Assembly: GCA_038203695.1 (NCBI GenBank)
Contig: JBBRDQ010000021.1
Location: 1-39,067, forward strand
Reading direction: 5' to 3'
From: M3007 sp038203695
GTDB lineage: Bacteria > Bacteroidota > Bacteroidia > Chitinophagales > Saprospiraceae
Length of the DNA: 39,067 nt
Positions 19,301 through 26,968 of the stretch are shown one piece after another; within the stretch, counting starts at the first letter, position 1; the number at the start of each line of letters is the position of its first letter. The notes beneath the pieces are model-generated. The model was given only the letters and a program-made list of their open reading frames with translations. It had not been told where the DNA came from and did not search any database. Both the position numbers and the translations under genes were made by a program.

Positions 19301-21424
19301 ACCAGCGGCAGCGCACACGCCAATGTTGCAGATATTCCAAGTGCTACGATCCTGCAAAATGGTTTGACCGCCTCTGCCAGTACCTGGCTTCTGGGTAACA
19401 CCCTGCGCGGAGAATTTTATGCAGAATATCAAACTGCTTCTTTTTCCGGCGGCGGCGCCGGCGGCATATCGTGTGCTACGCCAACGGCCAGCATCGCAGT
19501 GACCAATAATTGTGCGAATACTTTCTTGGATTTGACCAGCAATGCGGCGAGTTACCTTTGGTCAAATGGCGCGACCACTGCCGATATAACGGTTACAACT
19601 TTGGGCACTTACACCGTCACGGTTACAAGTGCATACGGCGGATGTACGGCCACCGCGACTGCTGTGGCTGCGGGTGATGTGCAGCCCCCCTCAATTACCT
19701 GCCCGGCAAATATCGCCGTAGCCAATACAACAGGTCAGTGCAGTGCCACCGCGACTTATGCAACGCCCGTCGGTACAGACAACTGCCCAAACCCAAGCAC
19801 GATACAAACCGCTGGTCTGGCATCCGGCAATACCTTCCCAGTGGGGATAACCACCAATACCTTCCGGGTCACGGATGCTGCGAACAACAGTGCCACCTGC
19901 TCCTTCACCGTAACCGTGAATGATACACAAGCACCGTCGATTACCTGCCCTGCGAGCATGACGGTATTCAGTACGACGAATGCAATGGGTGTGTGCAGTG
20001 CCACCGCAGCGTATGTTGCCCCGATTGGCATGGATAACTGCCCCGGTGTAAATACAATCCAGAGTGCCGGTTTGACGTCCGGCACCACCTTCCCCGTGGG
20101 TGCTACTACCAATATCTTCCGGGCAACGGATGTCGCTAGTAACAGCACTACCTGCTCCTTTACGGTGACGGTGATATGTGAAATCACTTTTGCCGGACGC
20201 ATTATCTGGAAACAGAATAACACCAGCGGTGTAAAAGACGTGACCGTAACCCTCTCGGGCGATCAAACAAGCAGCGTTGTCACGCCGGTCAATGGGAACT
20301 ATTCCATGACGGTGCCGCCAGGCTCCAGTTTTATGCTGACGCCGACCAAAAATTTAAATAAATTGAATGGGGTGAATGCCCAGGACGTTTTCCGCATCCA
20401 GCAACACTTGAACGGCAACCCGATTATCGATCCGTATCAATTGATCGCCGCAGATGTCAATAGCAATAACGTAATCTCGGCTTTAGATGCCAACATTATC
20501 CAGTTGTCGATCCTCGGTAATCCATCGGCAAGTGCACAGTTTATCAATTCCTGGCGTTTTGTGCCGGTCTCGCATACGATGACCAACCCACCGTGGGGAT
20601 TCCCGGAAAAAGCCACGTTCACGGGCGTAAGTGAGAATCAAACCGGTAAAGATTTCTATGGCATTAAAGTGGGCGATGTGGTGGCATTAAATGCTAATCC
20701 TGCCAATCTTGCCCCAGCGCCGCCTTTTGTGCTGACCGCATCCGAGCAGGCGTTGCAGGCAGGCAACGAACTGGAAGTTACGCTCCAGGCAAGTCAGGCC
20801 GAGGCCCTCACAGCCATGCAATTTGGTCTGCACTTCGACCCGGAACGCCTGGAACTGACCGCAGTTGAAACCCACTCGGCCCTGCCGCTGTCGGAAGATA
20901 ATTTTGGGCTGTACGATCAGGCGACGGGTACGATTAATTTCTTGTGGGCCGGTACGGAAGGGATTGATCTGTCAGAATCGGCGCCAGTATTCCGTTTGAA
21001 ATTCAATGTGCTGCAAAGTGGTGGTAAATTAAGCGAAGCACTGGCATTGAACGACGCGCATTTGCCGGCCCTGGCTTTCAGCAATATGGTAGAGTCGGAG
21101 GTGTTGTTGCACTATCTGGGCACGACGGAGGTAAGTGGCACGAACAGCCCGGGTCAGTATATACCGCAGCTGCAATTATTGCAAAATCAGCCGAATCCAT
21201 TTAGTCACCGCACCCAAATCAGTTTTGAACTGCCGGAAGCCTGTGTCGCACAATTGCGTATCTTCGATGCCGGCGGTCGGGTCATCGCCCTGCGCAACAA
21301 ACAATACGGAGCGGGTCTGCACAGCGAAATGTTTGAACTGACCGGTCTATACGGTGTGCTGTATTATGAGTTGACCACACCGTTTGGCGTGTTGTCTAAA
21401 AAAATGGTCGTGGTGAAGGATTGA
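16382..21424 (+). CDS. giant T9SS exoprotein: crystallin-like, GHSRG alpha/beta-hydrolase, HYR, dockerin- and cohesin-like domains
   Basis: A 1680-residue secreted protein; the ATG at 16382 opens a signal peptide (MKKNLYILLLTLCFSAFEVRA). About 30-130 contain a small aromatic domain (VNGVYVLNGLNKLGQPRY, DGNGTWWLNTD, PPSTGWVDD). About 351-435 are beta/gamma-crystallin-like (ATLYADGNLTGRAQDFGEG, VTSMLIAPGYKAIAYNN). About 445-740 look like an alpha/beta-hydrolase: strand IVISGHSRGSAVG with candidate nucleophile Ser587, preceded by a DMDYDGS segment and followed by ALDPVAGANTAG and RYWLGYRHSSMV, which could supply acid and histidine. The GHSRG context recalls DUF2235/Tle1-type lipases. About 1080-1265 hold an Ig/PKD-like domain ending in two HYR domains (PPSITCPANIAV, APSITCPASMTV). 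About 1265-1440 are CnaB/dockerin-like, 1448-1580 cohesin-like, 1597-1680 the T9SS sorting domain. Substrate unknown; a secreted esterase or lipase is inferred. The C-terminal cassette matches the protein at 1945-4884. Confidence 0.85.
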   Translation: MKKNLYILLLTLCFSAFEVRAQITGSPNAPQGVQAPPAGFARSFTLSGSEHLIVNGVYVLNGLNKLGQPRYTHDSGQYDLNYDGNGTWWLNTDKNLSGGPKYYRATGDSEAPPSTGWVDDQGQNTALTLIADPRNAAFDSVQNTAKPIVSYVSREGTDDIDPNQAIEVKQVEATQILNPEANTIGRLSNAENGFPPTYYVYNLRIGWYRINDDGGGCNFSGENPDPRYQVSTNSGLSFSQTINVGNDKNCGWQRMDRDGRYMLPSNFVTTSSAAPFQFNMNIFSWEEDACGGDNTYDDNCLLNDDDHPTSTSTTITLDPASMSLGYNSMDINWSGNGAQYGLRLEWELLPALKIATLYADGNLTGRAQDFGEGSYNTNALFTGVGNDNVTSMLIAPGYKAIAYNNSDFIGYPIVFRGTVNNVGGPNDRISSFQIVPDDNLPGDGKTLLIYYNGSGKSLEFQLQRFATQVNADQMIFIKGVGGETKNYTTYNQDNLQYREEEEINRYDGFDAFNPFPTTFYSNAKVFKNDNFGGGTYRYFFGVDMDYDGSVGAGYEDEDSYTAAANVLRVLRRYNLKGYNRIVISGHSRGSAVGISSFLYGIKKAIETDPKFSEFNGLVNTTFGSAATINVVALDPVAGANTAGLRNDYHMGDTWRAREIYQWLKGNFSNINFSEIYANGGRMLESDEILGLGGFLPNNTFDPSPNYLHVEASNNVQRYWLGYRHSSMVNKAEKWSFLYDLAGIPRPWLHTAAMLNAAFQDQTLFRNHQYWYDTFRTSDQLAWLQALDLHGCTSAQLSDPDSDLEFQYYHGTRHTTFNNSDNFPVNMNDFAGNNNIKFDCSLESKTPKDAGLYEASNSATDGDGWTHYCSCQGKLLLSLKLGGTGANIPTNGVSLKESNNNYFASAGTGFIANPGGAVIMGRSWNVNPATQPSSNVGVRFYFRQSDYDNINTHFTVLRNEPPLSAINRLFLYKATSGSAHANVADIPSATILQNGLTASASTWLLGNTLRGEFYAEYQTASFSGGGAGGISCATPTASIAVTNNCANTFLDLTSNAASYLWSNGATTADITVTTLGTYTVTVTSAYGGCTATATAVAAGDVQPPSITCPANIAVANTTGQCSATATYATPVGTDNCPNPSTIQTAGLASGNTFPVGITTNTFRVTDAANNSATCSFTVTVNDTQAPSITCPASMTVFSTTNAMGVCSATAAYVAPIGMDNCPGVNTIQSAGLTSGTTFPVGATTNIFRATDVASNSTTCSFTVTVICEITFAGRIIWKQNNTSGVKDVTVTLSGDQTSSVVTPVNGNYSMTVPPGSSFMLTPTKNLNKLNGVNAQDVFRIQQHLNGNPIIDPYQLIAADVNSNNVISALDANIIQLSILGNPSASAQFINSWRFVPVSHTMTNPPWGFPEKATFTGVSENQTGKDFYGIKVGDVVALNANPANLAPAPPFVLTASEQALQAGNELEVTLQASQAEALTAMQFGLHFDPERLELTAVETHSALPLSEDNFGLYDQATGTINFLWAGTEGIDLSESAPVFRLKFNVLQSGGKLSEALALNDAHLPALAFSNMVESEVLLHYLGTTEVSGTNSPGQYIPQLQLLQNQPNPFSHRTQISFELPEACVAQLRIFDAGGRVIALRNKQYGAGLHSEMFELTGLYGVLYYELTTPFGVLSKKMVVVKD

Positions 21425-21455
21425 GGTGTTTTACCTAATTAAAGCGCGCTTATGT

Positions 21456-21488
21456 AGCCCCGTCTGTTCCAACAGGCGGGGCTTTTTT
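21456..21488 (+). terminator. strong rho-independent terminator of the large exoprotein gene
   Basis: AGCCCCGTCTGTT pairs with AACAGGCGGGGCT (one U-G wobble) around a two-base turn and is followed immediately by a T tract. It lies 32 bases after the stop codon. Confidence 0.9.
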
Positions 21489-21780
21489 ATGGTCTGCAAC
21501 TTAGGAATCCTGTGGCAGGTCGTGTTATTTTGACTGGCATGTTGAAAAGCCGGTATTATATCCCAATAAAATCGTAATAAATTGATTTTCAAATTTTTAA
21601 TTTGCTGTAGCGCCAAGTGCTTATTTGATCCGGATCATAATCTCACCACGCCCGGTGCAGGTCACAGTAGTAATTGTATTTTTACAGCACAAAGCAATTC
21701 CGTAGTTATACGGTGGTCTTCTGCTATAACCCATTACCCAACCCATCAACCATCCATGACCGAGCACCTCATCATTTTCC
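21489..21780. other. non-coding interval before the decayed metal-resistance region
   Basis: No convincing ORF, RNA gene or repeat was found. The interval sits between the exoprotein terminator and the 3' break of the arsM remnant, so it may be leftover DNA from the same rearrangements. Confidence 0.4.
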
Positions 21781-22263
21781 TTATTTTATTTTTCTCTGTC
21801 CGAGCTGGTTTTGGCAGCGATAAACGAAGCATCGACGGCACTGAGTAGCCTGCCTCGCAATGTATTCGTCCATCTGCATGGCACCCGCCACACAGCCTGC
21901 ATACATCTCAGCCGCATCGCGCAGCGCATCGGGCAATTCGCCGCGCAATACCACGTCTGAAATGCTGAAATGCGCGCCGGGCCGCAACACCCGGAAGATT
22001 TCGGCAAATACTTTCGCCTTGTCAGGTATCAGATTCAACACGCAATTGCTCACGATCATATCGACCGAACTGTCGGTGACCGGCAGATCTTCGATATCGC
22101 CTTCGCGAAACTCCACATTCTGAAAGCCCAATTTTTCGGCGTTTTCGCGCGCACGGCGCACCATCACCGGCGTAAAGTCCACTCCGATCACCTCCCCGGT
22201 CGCGCCGGTCTCGGCGCGGGCGACAAAACAATCGTTACCGGCACCCGAACCCAGATCCAGTAC
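21781..22263 (-). pseudogene. arsM: arsM remnant: As(III) S-adenosylmethionine methyltransferase, truncated at both ends and frameshifted
   Basis: The minus-strand frame from about 22263 reads VLDLGSGAGNDCFVARAETG, the class I SAM-binding motif of arsenite methyltransferases, then DIEDLPVTDSSVDMIVSNCV, LRPGAHFSISDVV and AAEMYAGCVAGAMQMDEYIA. Cysteines in SNCVLNL and AGCVAGA correspond to two arsenic-binding cysteines of the family; the N-terminal one (in GLGCG) is missing because the first 70 or so residues are gone. After EYIAR the frame changes: homology resumes in another frame as LLSAVDASFIAAKTSSDREK and then stops early. The cause is visible as a tandem GCCT-GCCT at 21848-21855; removing one copy restores the frame. 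The open frame from 22413 that covers it overlaps the MFS gene and is not a real start. The product cannot be active. Confidence 0.85.
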
Positions 22264-22318
22264 CTTAATAGGGAAAATTGACAGTATAAAGCACCGTTTT
22301 TTTCTTACAATCAGTGCG

Positions 22319-23584
22319 TTATTTAGTGGTGACCGGTTTTGGTTTGAGAAAGCAACTAAGCCACCTCCGGATAGTCGGTTGTGCAGTCGCGCACCGCATG
22401 CGGAAATCAGCAAATACGCCAGTCATGATGGTCAATATACCTACCGTCACAATGCTTATAGGGATGCCGAATGCATCCGCCAACGCGCCCGTGAGTAAGG
22501 CCCCGATTGCGTAGCCCATGTCCCGCCAGAAACGAAATACGCCAAGGCTTTTGGCCCGGTCGAGTGGATGGGTATTTTCAGCAATGGCGGCCAAAAAAGT
22601 GGGATATACCATTGCCGTACCCCAACCGAGCATCACCAACAGTGCGGCAAAAGCAGTGAAACTACCCGCCAGTGCCAGCCCTACCAGTGCCACTCCTTGT
22701 ACTACCATGCCCCAAAGCACCAGGTCTTTTTTGCAAACAAGGTCGGATAATCTCCCGCTGAACAACTGCCCAATCCCCCAAACTGCCGGATATACTGCCG
22801 CCAAACCGCCTATTTCGCGCAGCGAAAAACCTTTTTGTGCCAGTAATACTGGAAGCAGGCCCCAGATCATACCATCGTTCAAATTGTTGATCAGTCCGGC
22901 CACGGTGACCGAACCCAGGTTGCGATGCCGCCAACTGGTATCGTAAAAAACATGGCTTAGGCGTGGAATCGAACTGGTGGCTGCTGCTGCGGCCAGGTGT
23001 GCGTGGGTGTCCCGCACCAGCCACCAGCTGGTGAGAAAACCGGTGACCGACAAACCTATGCCGAGATAAAACGGGTAGGGCCGCAGCCCGTACTCGCTAG
23101 CCATCCAGCCGGTTGCGAACGCCGATAGTGCAACCGCCAAGTAGCCGGCAAACTCGTTCAATCCCATCGCCAGTCCCCGGTCACGTTCCCCTGCCAAGTC
23201 TATTTTCATGACCACGGTAGCCGACCAGGCCAGACCTTGGTGCGCACCCAGCAGCACATTGGCACCGATGACCCAGCCCCAAGTCGGTGCGTATATCAGC
23301 AGGAAAGGCACCGGCAACCCCAGTGCCCAGCCCAACAGCAAGAGTCGCTTGCGTCCCAGGCGACTCGCCAGCGTTCCGGTAAAAAGATTAGCCAAGGCCT
23401 TGGTAATGCCGAAGGCTACAATAAACGATAACACCGCCGTTTTGGCCGCCACGCCAAATTCTACCTCGGCCAGTTGTGGCAAGATGCTGCGCTCCATACC
23501 GACCATGCCGCCGACGAAGGCATTCACCAGGACGAGCAGACTAAATTGTTGCCAGTTTTCGCGCAATCCCAGTTTCGTTTCCAT
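22319..23584 (-). CDS. MFS efflux-type transporter
   Basis: A 421-residue, 12-helix major facilitator protein (start METKLGLRENWQQF at 23584; an ATG seven codons upstream at 23605 is also possible). Motif A between helices 2 and 3 is seen as FTGTLASRLGRKRLLLLG, with a second copy in the C-terminal half (FSGRLSDLVCKKDLVLWG). It appears full length, with hydrophobic helices up to GILTIMTGVFADFRM. It lies between the P1B-ATPase remnant and the arsM remnant, all on the minus strand, so it was probably part of a metal or arsenic resistance operon. The substrate cannot be read from sequence. It is the only member of the cluster that looks intact, and it may have lost its original promoter. Confidence 0.88.
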   Translation of the reverse strand: METKLGLRENWQQFSLLVLVNAFVGGMVGMERSILPQLAEVEFGVAAKTAVLSFIVAFGITKALANLFTGTLASRLGRKRLLLLGWALGLPVPFLLIYAPTWGWVIGANVLLGAHQGLAWSATVVMKIDLAGERDRGLAMGLNEFAGYLAVALSAFATGWMASEYGLRPYPFYLGIGLSVTGFLTSWWLVRDTHAHLAAAAATSSIPRLSHVFYDTSWRHRNLGSVTVAGLINNLNDGMIWGLLPVLLAQKGFSLREIGGLAAVYPAVWGIGQLFSGRLSDLVCKKDLVLWGMVVQGVALVGLALAGSFTAFAALLVMLGWGTAMVYPTFLAAIAENTHPLDRAKSLGVFRFWRDMGYAIGALLTGALADAFGIPISIVTVGILTIMTGVFADFRMRCATAQPTIRRWLSCFLKPKPVTTK

Positions 23585-23717
23585 AGACGTTTGACAAATT
23601 TTCACAAAGATAGACCGGATCGCAATGGGTAGATTTTACAAATGATAAGAAATCAACGTTGCGTGCGAATACCGCTGAGGATTGATGAAATAGATGGCCC
23701 GGCAAGTATGCCCGATC

Positions 23718-24018
23718 GGTCGCAATTTTGGAAGGCTGGTCGTTTTGAATCACGATGTCAGCGATTTCAATCGTGGCGTCGCTGCCTAAACCGCCCATGG
23801 CAATACCGGCATCGGCCAGTGCGACTACCGGCGCATCATTCACGCCATCGCCGACGAATGCCAGGTGCCGGCCTTTGTCTTTAAGTGCCTGCACCTGACC
23901 CACTTTCCGTTTCTCCATGATCGTGATCGTACCCATCGCCTGCTGCATGGTCGTGCGAAGCGTGTGTACCAGATGTTGATTCTTTTTTGGCGGCCGCGTT
24001 TTTATGTTGATTGGTCAT
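23718..24018 (-). pseudogene. heavy-metal P1B-type ATPase remnant: His-rich N-terminus joined to the P-domain hinge by internal deletion
   Basis: From ATG 24018 one frame gives MTNQHKNAAAKKESTSG then HASHDHAAGDGYDHDHGE, a His/Asp-rich metal-binding N-terminus, and stops at 23881 after 45 residues. In the next frame, overlapping its end, comes KVGQVQALKDKGRHLAFVGDG, then VNDAPVVALADAGIAMGGLG and SDATIEIADIVIQNDQPSKI. That is the conserved hinge of the P-domain (GDGVNDAP, AMGGLGSDATIE) of Zn/Cd/Cu-exporting ATPases. The metal-binding, actuator, CPx membrane, DKTG and nucleotide-binding parts (normally about 500 residues) are missing, and homology ends at PSKIAT, before the last two helices. An internal deletion plus 3' truncation explains this. 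No transport is possible. Confidence 0.85.
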
Positions 24019-24081
24019 TTTTTGGCATTTAGAGATTGTAACTATTATGGGGTGCGGTACCTTTTGATATACAGGCCTACT

Positions 24082-24162
24082 TCACTCCGCTTCTTCCGCG
24101 TTTTTCATTTTTGCCAACGCATCAAATGCGCCGTTCAACACAACTTGAATCTGCCTGTCCAT
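24082..24162 (-). pseudogene. possible C-terminal tail of an ArsR/SmtB metalloregulator
   Basis: A 26-codon minus-strand frame, MDRQIQVVLNGAFDALAKMK to NAEEAE, ends 63 bases before the ATPase start. With the upstream residues REVSTYI it resembles the last strand and final helix of ArsR/SmtB repressors (pattern V-x-Y-x-L-x-D-x-x-I-x-x-L-x-x-A). The DNA-binding helices are not present upstream. Its place before a metal ATPase supports the idea, but the match is short and could be chance. Confidence 0.22.
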
Positions 24163-24352
24163 AATATAAGTGCTGACTTCCCTTAAAACCCAGTGCACAC
24201 ATGGAGTACGCAATGATTAAAATAATCGGTACGGATTTCATGGAGCGTAATCGGCTGTTTACAGGGCCAAAGATTGTATATTTTAAGCAGGGCCACACTT
24301 GTAGCCCTTTTTGCCCCCCTATCCCTAAGGCTTTTTTAAACAGTCTCCTATT
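24163..24352. other. non-coding junction region
   Basis: No ORF is supported. A small AGGGC/GCCCT hairpin (24289-24308) is followed by TTTT and could be a weak terminator. The plus-strand frame of the next gene has a stop at 24326, so no signal peptide can be recovered upstream. Confidence 0.35.
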
Positions 24353-25066
24353 ATGAGTTATGGCTTTACCTGTGGCTCCGACGATTATTTTGAAACTGGA
24401 CAGCCCTACACCGGTCCTATATTGCTACCCAATACCCTGACCACAATGGCCCGCATCAAGGTGGAATCTATTGGCAATATCTTCTTCGATATTTCTAACA
24501 ATAATTTTACGATATCCGCCGCGCTGCCGGTCGATCTGGTCAGTTTTGACGTTAGCCTGAAAAATAAAAATGACGCTTATCTGCAATGGCAGACCACCAG
24601 CGAAATCAATACGGACGGGTATGAGATCGAAATGGGACAGCACAGTAATAGTTTCCGTAAAACCGGTTTTGTAAAAAGTCAAGGCAGTAGCGGATACGAT
24701 TTTGAGGTGCCCAATCTTGCGCCGGGTACTTATTATTTCCGCTTGAAAATAATGGATCTCAATGGCGATTTCAAGTACTCACCAGTAAGAACGCTGGACA
24801 TCCGGCAAGCATTCAGTATAACGGTCGCGCCCAATCCGGTGCAGGATGAACTGGTAGTCGTCATTTCGCAAGCGGAAGCAGCTTCGGTAGATATTTACCT
24901 GATAAATGCTTTAGGTCAGACCATTCAATTGCGTAGTTCCGGCGAAACAGTAAAAGGTGATTCGACCTGGCGTTTCAATATAGCCAACCTGCCGACCGGC
25001 ATTTATTACTGCGTTTGCCAAACGGATAACGGTTTCGAGCAGACCGTGCGGGTGATAAAGCAGTAA
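24353..25066 (+). pseudogene. 3' remnant of a T9SS-exported (reprolysin-like peptidase type) protein gene
   Basis: A 237-codon open frame without a signal peptide. It begins inside a domain: PNTLTTMARIKVESIGNIFF and DISNNNFTI are the typical end of the beta domain that follows bacterial reprolysin-type metalloprotease domains in Bacteroidota. Next is an FN3-like segment (LPVDLVSFDVSLKNKNDAYL, EINTDGYEIE, YYFRLKIMDLNGDFKYS), then a T9SS sorting domain (VAPNPVQDELVVV, GIYYCVCQ, QTVRVIKQ). The catalytic domain (HExxHxxGxxH) is absent, and an in-frame stop at 24326 closes off any upstream extension. Since T9SS cargo need Sec export first, this fragment should not be secreted. The alternative is a short cytoplasmic ORF of no known role. 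Confidence 0.7.
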
Positions 25067-25088
25067 CATCTAACCGTAGGAATACAGT

Positions 25089-25147
25089 AAAAATGGCGTT
25101 ATAAGTACCTTAAATGTTGATTAGCAGGTATTTATAACGCCATTTTT
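25089..25147. terminator. 22-bp-stem bidirectional terminator
   Basis: AAAAATGGCGTTATAAGTACCT (25089-25110) pairs with 25126-25147 with one wobble, around a 15-base loop, giving flanking A and T runs on both strands. It lies between the convergent T9SS remnant and thiL. Confidence 0.85.
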
Positions 25148-25226
25148 GTTTCAAATGCAGTGTGATATTGCACTATTATGGTAAAAAATCAATGCTGTAC
25201 GCAAGTGTCATCCCATCGGTATCGAC

Positions 25227-26246
25227 TCAAAAATGCACCCAGCCTTGCGCTTTCAGATCGTGCAGATTGCCGCCTTTGGTATTCAGTTTAATGCCGTCTT
25301 TTTGATCCAGGATTTCGCCAGCAATGTAAATATCGGGCAAGAACTTTACTTTTTCCACATCTTCCGGGCGAATGGTGAAGAGTAACTCGTAGTCTTCGCC
25401 GCCGTTCAGCGCGCAGGTGATTGGGTCGAGTTTGAATTGCAGCGCCAGCAGTTGCGCGTCCGGGTGGATGGCTACGCCGCTTTCTTCGATCAGTGCACCC
25501 ACCTTGCTTTGTTTGCAGATATGGAATATCTCGGAGGCCAGTCCGTCGGAGATATCGATCATGGCCGTCGGGATCAAATCGACTTTGCGGAACGTATCGA
25601 TCATATCGCGCCGCGCTTCGGGTTTGAGTTGGCGGCCGACGGCGTAGCGCTGGTTTTCCAGATCGGGTTGCAGGCCCGGGTTTTCCTGCCAGATCTGTTT
25701 TTCCCGTTCGAGTATTTGCAGGCCGAGATAGGCCGCTCCCAGGTCGCCGGTAATACAGATAAGGTCGCCCACTTTGGCACCACTGCGGTAGGTAAGCCGT
25801 TCTTTTTCGCCTTGTCCGATCGCGGTAATGCTGATAATCAGCCCTTTAGGCGAAGAAGTAGTATCGCCGCCGACCAGGTCTACGTTGTAGTGCTGGCAGG
25901 CTGCACGAATGCCTTCATACAGATCGTCCAGTGCCTCGACGGAAAAGCGGTTGGATAAGGCGATGGATACGGTGATCTGTTTGGGCAGTGCATTCATTGC
26001 ATAGATATCGGACAGGTTGACTACCACTGATTTATAACCCAGATGTTTGAGTGGGGTGTAGGCCAGGTCGAAGTGAATACCTTCGACCAGCATATCCGTG
26101 CTGACAACAGTGCAAAACGAGCCATTGTCGATCACGGCTGCATCATCGCCGATGCCTTTGAGCGACGAGGGATTTTGTAGGGGGAAATCCCGGGTCAGGT
26201 GATCGATTAACCCAAATTCACCGAGGGTATTTACGTCTGTACGCAT
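25227..26246 (-). CDS. thiL: thiamine-monophosphate kinase
   Basis: A 339-residue ThiL of normal length. It phosphorylates thiamine monophosphate with ATP to give thiamine pyrophosphate, the last step of cofactor synthesis. Family motifs are in order: SLKGIGDDAAVI (Mg/ATP loop), STDMLVEGIHFD, LGYKSVVVNLSDIYAMNA, DLVGGDTTSS, ITGDLGAAYLGL, AMIDISDGLASEI and ALNGGEDYELLF. It starts two bases after the stop of the GT2 gene, so the two are cotranscribed. No other thiamine gene or THI box is in the window. Confidence 0.97.
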   Translation of the reverse strand: MRTDVNTLGEFGLIDHLTRDFPLQNPSSLKGIGDDAAVIDNGSFCTVVSTDMLVEGIHFDLAYTPLKHLGYKSVVVNLSDIYAMNALPKQITVSIALSNRFSVEALDDLYEGIRAACQHYNVDLVGGDTTSSPKGLIISITAIGQGEKERLTYRSGAKVGDLICITGDLGAAYLGLQILEREKQIWQENPGLQPDLENQRYAVGRQLKPEARRDMIDTFRKVDLIPTAMIDISDGLASEIFHICKQSKVGALIEESGVAIHPDAQLLALQFKLDPITCALNGGEDYELLFTIRPEDVEKVKFLPDIYIAGEILDQKDGIKLNTKGGNLHDLKAQGWVHF

Positions 26247-26248
26247 AG

Positions 26249-26968
26249 TTATTTTGAAAAAACATTGTACTTCACAATACAGTAAATTGCCCGGAATGCA
26301 TCGCGCCAGCCAATTTTTTTGCCTTCCGCGTAAGTGCGGCCGTAGTAGGAGATCCCCACTTCGTAGATACGCACATTCGGAATCCGGCTGATCTTGGCGG
26401 TCACTTCCGGCTCGAAACCGAAGCGTTTTTCCTGTAATGTCAATCCTTTGATCATATCCGAGCGGAACATTTTATAACACGTTTCCATATCGGTCAGATT
26501 CAGATTTGTAAAAGCATTAGACACCAAGGTCAGGAATTTGTTGCCGATGCTGTGCCAGAAAAACAAAATCCGGTGCGGCCGTCCGCCCATAAAACGCGAA
26601 CCGAACACCACATCCGCATATCCATCCAAGATCGGGCGGAGCAGTATATTGTACTCTGCCGGGTCGTATTCCAAGTCGGCATCCTGAATAATGAGGTATT
26701 TTCCGGATGCAAACTGAATGCCTGTATGCAGGGCGGCGCCTTTGCCCTGATTGACAGTATGGGCCTGGTATTGGATATTCAAGGTCGGATTGGCCGCCAT
26801 ATAACGGTGGATCGCCCCCTCCGTATCGTCTTTGGAACAGTCGTTGGTAATAATAATTTCTTTTTGCATCCCGCCGATCAGTTCCACTGCTTTCACTTTA
26901 TCAAGGATGTGGTGGATGGTGCGTTCCTCGTTGTAAGCGGGGATGACAATGGATAAAACTTCACTCAT
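26249..26968 (-). CDS. family 2 glycosyltransferase (polyprenyl-phosphate sugar transferase type)
   Basis: A 239-residue GT-A fold enzyme. It opens LSIVIPAYNEERTIHHIL; the metal-binding motif is IIQDADLEYDPAEY, and the acceptor region is VFGSRFMGGRPHRILFFWHS followed by NLTDMETCYKMFRSD, typical of DPM1/GtrB-like transferases that move a sugar from a nucleotide donor to a polyprenyl phosphate. There are no C-terminal membrane helices, so it is the soluble, membrane-associated form. It is the first gene of a two-gene operon with thiL; the pairing has no obvious metabolic logic. Confidence 0.92.
   Translation of the reverse strand: MSEVLSIVIPAYNEERTIHHILDKVKAVELIGGMQKEIIITNDCSKDDTEGAIHRYMAANPTLNIQYQAHTVNQGKGAALHTGIQFASGKYLIIQDADLEYDPAEYNILLRPILDGYADVVFGSRFMGGRPHRILFFWHSIGNKFLTLVSNAFTNLNLTDMETCYKMFRSDMIKGLTLQEKRFGFEPEVTAKISRIPNVRIYEVGISYYGRTYAEGKKIGWRDAFRAIYCIVKYNVFSK

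Noticed and set aside
21781..22413. A 210-residue intact methyltransferase
   Set aside because: Homology begins only at about 22263; the N-terminal part overlaps the MFS gene, and the C-terminus is frameshifted.
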